Shown here: positions 5,298 to 8,546 of the stretch, piece by piece | Position numbering within the stretch: position 1 is the first letter of the stretch | How the letters are laid out: each line of letters begins with the position of its first letter | NCBI GenBank assembly: GCA_903859265.1 | Contig: CAIOLZ010000054.1 | Span: 1-8,546, forward strand | Length of the DNA stretch: 8,546 bases | From: an uncultured beta proteobacterium | GTDB taxonomy: Bacteria > Pseudomonadota > Gammaproteobacteria > Burkholderiales > Burkholderiaceae_C | Direction of reading: 5' to 3' | Position numbers and translations under genes: made by a program | Notes under the pieces: generated by a model | What the model was told of the DNA's origin: nothing | Seen by the model: the letters and a program-made list of their open reading frames with translations, nothing else | Database searches by the model: none

Positions 5298-7505
5298 ATG
5301 TCCGGCCTCCACAAGCGCAGAAGAATTTCCGTCAGCAGGCGGCTATCCGAGCCTCGCCCTGCGGTCGCCCTGGCCGGCCAGGACTTGATTATCGAGGGCT
5401 ATGAACCGGCGCAAATGATTGCCGACTTGCGCAAATACCAGGCCGAACTGGAGATTCAAAACAAGGCGCTTCGCTACAGCCAGCAGGAAGCCGAAGGTGC
5501 ATCCGAGCGCTTTGCCACGCTGTTTTCCAGCGTGCCGCTGGCGCTCATGGTGGTGGACGAAGAAGGTCTGGTGATGGCCAGCAACGCCATGGCGCTGCGC
5601 CTTTTCCAGCCCACTGAATCAGACCCGCCCCTGAATTTTTTATTGCCGTTCGTGCAGGCGGAGCACGCCGACGAAGTGGCCGTCGCTTTCCTGTCGGCCA
5701 AAGCGTCTGGCGCCAGCGAAGTGACCGAAGTGGTGTTTCGCTGCGGTGCCCGGCACAGCTTCACTGGCGACCTGCATATTGCGCGGATCGAAAATCCGCA
5801 GGACGAACTGGCCCACTTCATTTGCGCCATCATTGACCAAGGCCCGCTGCTGGCCCAGCGGATGGCGCTGCAGGAAAGCGCCACGGTGCTGATGCAACGC
5901 AACGAAGATTTGCTGCTCAGCGAAAACCGCATGGCGGCCATCATCAACTCCTCACTCGATGCCATTTTGTGCATCGACGAGAACCTGTGCATCACCGTCT
6001 TCAACCCGGCCGCGACCACCCTGTTTGGTTGTCCGGCAGCGTCCGCGTTTGGCAGCCGCCTTGGTCGCTTTCTGCCCGACGTGGAGCGCGCACTCATCAA
6101 TGGAGAAGTACCGGCACAAGCCATACTCGGTGAGTACCGCGCGAGCACCTTGCAGGGCGAACCGATCTTTGTCGAGATCAGCGCGTCCATGGAGCGCCGC
6201 CTGCGACCACGTACCGGCTCCCAAGACCAGCGCCCGCATGCCAATGTGCTCCACCGCCAGGGCGAAGCACACAGCGCCATCACCACCATTTTTGCCCGTG
6301 ACCTGACCGCGCGCAAACGTGCCGAGGCGCAGCAACTCGCGCTGGAAACACAGCTTCGCGAATCGCAAAAAATGCAGGCCGTGGGTACCATGGCCGGTGG
6401 CATCGCGCACGATTTCAACAACATCCTGAGCGCCATACTTGGCAATGTCGATCTGGCCAAGCAGGACGTCGCCAGCGAGTCGGGTGCGCTGACCAGCCTG
6501 CGTGAAATCGAAAAAGCCGGGCGCCGGGCGCGCGACCTGGTGCGGCAAATACTGACCTTCAGCCGCAACGAGCAACCCAAGCGCATCGCTCTGCATCTGA
6601 TTGAAGTGGTCCACGAAACGCTGCGGCTGGTCCGGGTGACGCTGCCGCCGCAGGTCGAAATCCGTTTTGAAGAGCCGGCTGAACTGGCCAACGTACTGGC
6701 CGATGCCACGCAGGTGGAGCAGGCACTCCTGAACCTGTGTACCAACGCGGTGCTGGCGATCGGCAAAACCAGGGGCACGGTCACCATCCGGCTCGAAAAC
6801 GCCGAGTTGCGCCAACCCGAATGCGGCCGCATTGGCGTGCCAGCGGGGTCCTACGTACACCTTTCAGTGCAAGACACCGGCAACGGCATGGCAAGGCACA
6901 CGATTGAGCGCATTTTCGAGCCATTCTTCACCACGCGACAGGTGGGTCAGGGCACGGGTCTGGGGCTGTCGGTGGTACACGGCATCATGCAGACACATCA
7001 GGGCGGGATTGATGTGCAAAGCGCGGAAGGGGAAGGCAGTTGTTTTCACCTTTATTTTCCGGTCAGCCAGGCGATCACAGAACCACCGGTCGTGGAAGCG
7101 GCCCAGCCAGCCGATGTGCAAGGGCAAGGCAAGCATGTGATGTATGTTGATGACGACGAGGCGCTGGTTTTTCTCGTCGAGCGGGTGCTCAAGCGCAAGG
7201 GGTTTGCGGTCACCACCTACACCGATCCGCTGCAGGCACGTGATGCGCTGGCAGCCGATCCCGCTCGCTTTGATCTGCTGGTGACCGACTACAACATGCC
7301 CGGCTACAGCGGCGTCCAGTTGCTCATCGAAGCCAAGTCCATCCGGCCATCGCTGCCGGTGGCCTTGGCGTCGGGCTACGTCACGCCCGAGATCGAAAAA
7401 AGCGCCTTCGAAGCCGGCGCCAGTGCCCTTGTGTACAAGCCCAACGACGTGAACGAATTGTGTGAAACCGTCCAACGTCTGATCCAGGGTGGCGATGCAG
7501 CCTGA
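5298..7505 (+). CDS. Soluble PAS-PAS hybrid sensor histidine kinase with C-terminal receiver
   Basis: The 735-residue protein has no membrane segment or signal peptide, so it senses a cytoplasmic cue. A helical N-terminal stretch (about 37-66, MIADLRKYQAELEIQNKAL) matches a segment common before PAS domains. PAS1 covers about 70-180 and PAS2 about 207-338. The HisKA phosphoacceptor is His371 in GGIAHDFNNILSAI, of the HDFNN type. The ATPase domain has the N box (LLNLCTNAV, Asn479/Asn483), G1 (DTGNGM), F box (FEPFFTT) and G2 (GQGTGLGLSVV). The receiver (about 613-730) has acidic residues at 618-620, phosphoacceptor Asp664 in TDYNMPG, Ser692 and Lys714, so it appears active. The ATG at 5298 has no strong ribosome binding site. 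Its end overlaps rluA. No DNA-binding response regulator is in the window, so the output is unknown. Confidence 0.93.
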   Translation: MSGLHKRRRISVSRRLSEPRPAVALAGQDLIIEGYEPAQMIADLRKYQAELEIQNKALRYSQQEAEGASERFATLFSSVPLALMVVDEEGLVMASNAMALRLFQPTESDPPLNFLLPFVQAEHADEVAVAFLSAKASGASEVTEVVFRCGARHSFTGDLHIARIENPQDELAHFICAIIDQGPLLAQRMALQESATVLMQRNEDLLLSENRMAAIINSSLDAILCIDENLCITVFNPAATTLFGCPAASAFGSRLGRFLPDVERALINGEVPAQAILGEYRASTLQGEPIFVEISASMERRLRPRTGSQDQRPHANVLHRQGEAHSAITTIFARDLTARKRAEAQQLALETQLRESQKMQAVGTMAGGIAHDFNNILSAILGNVDLAKQDVASESGALTSLREIEKAGRRARDLVRQILTFSRNEQPKRIALHLIEVVHETLRLVRVTLPPQVEIRFEEPAELANVLADATQVEQALLNLCTNAVLAIGKTRGTVTIRLENAELRQPECGRIGVPAGSYVHLSVQDTGNGMARHTIERIFEPFFTTRQVGQGTGLGLSVVHGIMQTHQGGIDVQSAEGEGSCFHLYFPVSQAITEPPVVEAAQPADVQGQGKHVMYVDDDEALVFLVERVLKRKGFAVTTYTDPLQARDALAADPARFDLLVTDYNMPGYSGVQLLIEAKSIRPSLPVALASGYVTPEIEKSAFEAGASALVYKPNDVNELCETVQRLIQGGDAA

Positions 7506-8145
7506 ACCGGGTGAGATCGGGCTGGTGTATGCAGACGATTACCTGCTGGTGCTCAACAAACCTGCAGGACTGCTTTGTGTTCCCGGCAGAGGCGAGGACA
7601 AGCAGGACTGCCTGAGCGAGCGGGTCCGCATGCAATTTCCCGATGCACTGGTGGTGCATCGGTTGGACATGGCAACGTCGGGCCTGCTGGTCATGGCGCG
7701 CACCGCGGGCGTGCAGCGAACGCTCAACAATGCATTCGCTGCACGTGAAGTCCAAAAGCGCTATGTCGCAGTGGTGCAGGGCATCGCGCCAGTTACTGAC
7801 AGCTGGCAGACCATAGACTTGCCGATTCTGGTGGACTGGCCCAAACGCCCGCTGCGCAAAATTGATCCCATCCATGGCAAGCCGAGCATGACCCATTGGC
7901 GTTGCATCCGCGTGGACTTGCGCACCAACACGTCGCGTCTTGAGCTCGAACCCCTCACAGGCCGCAGCCACCAGTTGCGCGTCCACCTGCAATCGGTGGG
8001 CCACCCGATACTCGGTGACGCGCTGTACGCGCCGGCGCCTGTTGCAGCGTCCAGTGCGCGCCTGCTATTGCATGCGTCCCGGCTGGGACTGGTTCATCCG
8101 GTTGGCGGCCAATCCATGCAGTGGACATGCAGTGCGGATTTTTAA
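7495..8145 (+). CDS. rluA: RluA-family pseudouridine synthase (23S rRNA U746 / tRNA U32)
   Basis: This enzyme isomerises uridine to pseudouridine; E. coli RluA acts on 23S rRNA U746 and U32 of several tRNAs. The product (216 residues from this ATG) matches that protein along its length as I recall it. LVLNKPAGLLCVPGR is followed by the catalytic loop HRLDMATSGLLV, whose Asp is residue 58. Next are KRYVAVVQG, DLPILVDWPKRPL, the substrate-binding PLTGRSHQLRVHLQSVGHPILGD, and LLLHASRLGLVHP. There is no S4 domain, as expected for RluA itself. An in-frame GTG at 7489 would add two residues. Both starts lie inside the last codons of the kinase gene, so translation is probably coupled. The exact target bases are inferred from the family. 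Confidence 0.92.
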   Translation: MQPEPGEIGLVYADDYLLVLNKPAGLLCVPGRGEDKQDCLSERVRMQFPDALVVHRLDMATSGLLVMARTAGVQRTLNNAFAAREVQKRYVAVVQGIAPVTDSWQTIDLPILVDWPKRPLRKIDPIHGKPSMTHWRCIRVDLRTNTSRLELEPLTGRSHQLRVHLQSVGHPILGDALYAPAPVAASSARLLLHASRLGLVHPVGGQSMQWTCSADF

Positions 8146-8167
8146 GCGCTGTCGCGTCCGGTGCGAG

Positions 8168-8199
8168 GGTTTGCGGTGCGCCAAAACCAACGCCAAACC
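8168..8199 (+). other. Imperfect stem-loop after rluA
   Basis: GGTTTGCG (8168-8175) can pair with CGCCAAACC (8191-8199) with one bulged base and a loop of about 15 bases. It lies in the 77-base gap between rluA and the PHP gene. There is no T-run after it, so it is not a convincing intrinsic terminator. It could be a weak transcript end or chance. Confidence 0.2.
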
Positions 8200-8210
8200 G
8201 TCACAAGTCC

Positions 8211-8216
8211 TAGAAT
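8211..8216 (+). promoter_or_regulatory. Candidate -10 box for a leaderless PHP-gene transcript
   Basis: TAGAAT matches the sigma-70 consensus TATAAT at five of six positions. Six bases separate it from the GTG start at 8223, which is about where transcription would begin. No Shine-Dalgarno precedes the GTG. I see no good -35 box at 17 bases spacing. The match is seen; leaderless transcription is inferred. Confidence 0.35.
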
Positions 8217-8222
8217 GCGCGG

Positions 8223-8546
8223 GTGACTCAAATACTCAACGCCGACCTCCACTGCCACTCTGTCGTTTCCGATGGAACCCTGACGCCCGAAGCGCTGGCC
8301 GAACGGGCAAAGGCCAACGGCGTGGAGTTGTGGGCACTGACGGACCACGACGAAATCGGTGGCCAGCAGCGTGCCGCAGCCGCCGCCAGGGCGCAGGGCT
8401 TGAAGTACCTGACCGGCACCGAAATCTCGGTCAGCTTTGTGGGAAAAACCGTGCACATCGTGGGTTTGGGGTTTGATGCAGACAACCAGACGCTGCGGGA
8501 TGGCCTTTACCGCACGCGTGGCGGGCGCAAGGAGCGCGCTTTGGAA
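8223..8546 (+). CDS. PHP-domain phosphoesterase, N-terminal part (RNase AM/YciV or nucleoside 3',5'-bisphosphate phosphatase type)
   Basis: The frame from the GTG at 8223 stays open to the window edge (108 codons). It carries the metal-binding motifs of a PHP domain: DLHCHSVVSDG (His10, His12, Asp17), ALTDHDEIGG (Asp41, His42), GTEIS (Glu67) and VHIVGLGFD (His78). Proteins of this type, about 280-300 residues, include E. coli RNase AM (Rnm, formerly YciV/TrpH), which trims 5' ends of rRNA precursors, and the Chromobacterium enzyme that hydrolyses nucleoside 3',5'-bisphosphates. Three quarters or less of the protein lies outside the window, so the distinction cannot be made. The start is chosen because it begins right before the first metal-binding strand. 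An ATG at 8215 is out of frame and meets a stop after three codons. A TAGAAT box lies just upstream. Confidence 0.88.
   Translation, partial: MTQILNADLHCHSVVSDGTLTPEALAERAKANGVELWALTDHDEIGGQQRAAAAARAQGLKYLTGTEISVSFVGKTVHIVGLGFDADNQTLRDGLYRTRGGRKERALE

Noticed and set aside
5474..6832. Long minus-strand open frame (452 codons) opposite the kinase gene
   Set aside because: The plus strand encodes a complete, motif-rich kinase. The reverse product is Arg/Ser-rich without recognisable domains, as expected of a shadow frame in GC-rich coding DNA.
5952..6860. Second minus-strand open frame (302 codons) opposite the kinase
   Set aside because: Same reason: it has no domain or credible start, and it is fully contained in the kinase gene.

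Overview
The window looks like chromosomal DNA from a betaproteobacterium, most likely of the Burkholderiales and probably Comamonadaceae (Rhodoferax, Polaromonas or Acidovorax type). This is inferred from the GC-rich coding style, TTG/GTG starts, very tight packing and the protein families present; no marker gene fixes the genus. Nearly all of it is coding, and no stretch over about 100 bases lacks a gene. I see no tRNA, rRNA, insertion sequence, phage gene or CRISPR array.

Layout. Positions 1-245 (minus) hold the N-terminal part of a DMT/EamA-type membrane transporter, cut by the window edge. A 102-base divergent spacer with a perfect 12-base palindrome inside a longer inverted repeat separates it from a plus-strand run: a small DEDDh 3'-5' exonuclease, an SRPBCC (START-like) protein and dusC, with an 11-base gap and then a 4-base overlap, so probably one transcript. 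dusC converges with a minus-strand GNAT acetyltransferase, and their 3' ends overlap by 17 bases. A 51-base divergent spacer follows. Then come a plant-type [2Fe-2S] ferredoxin and, starting on the base after its stop codon, an exported pentaheme cytochrome c. The cytochrome joins a c4-like diheme half to a triheme half of the alcohol/gluconate-dehydrogenase cytochrome-subunit type. After 52 bases comes a soluble PAS-PAS hybrid histidine kinase with a C-terminal receiver, whose 3' end overlaps rluA. The window ends in the first 108 codons of a PHP-domain phosphoesterase, which may be translated from a leaderless mRNA.

How they work together. DusC and RluA are RNA-modification enzymes, and the exonuclease and PHP protein are nucleic-acid or nucleotide hydrolases; these are ordinary housekeeping functions. 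The part most worth a second look is the electron-transfer and signalling stretch at 2894-7505: a cytoplasmic ferredoxin, a periplasmic five-heme fusion cytochrome with no dehydrogenase partner in view, and a cytoplasmic hybrid kinase. A functional link between kinase and cytochrome is only an inference from proximity. I found nothing that clearly amounts to a new defence or mobile system.
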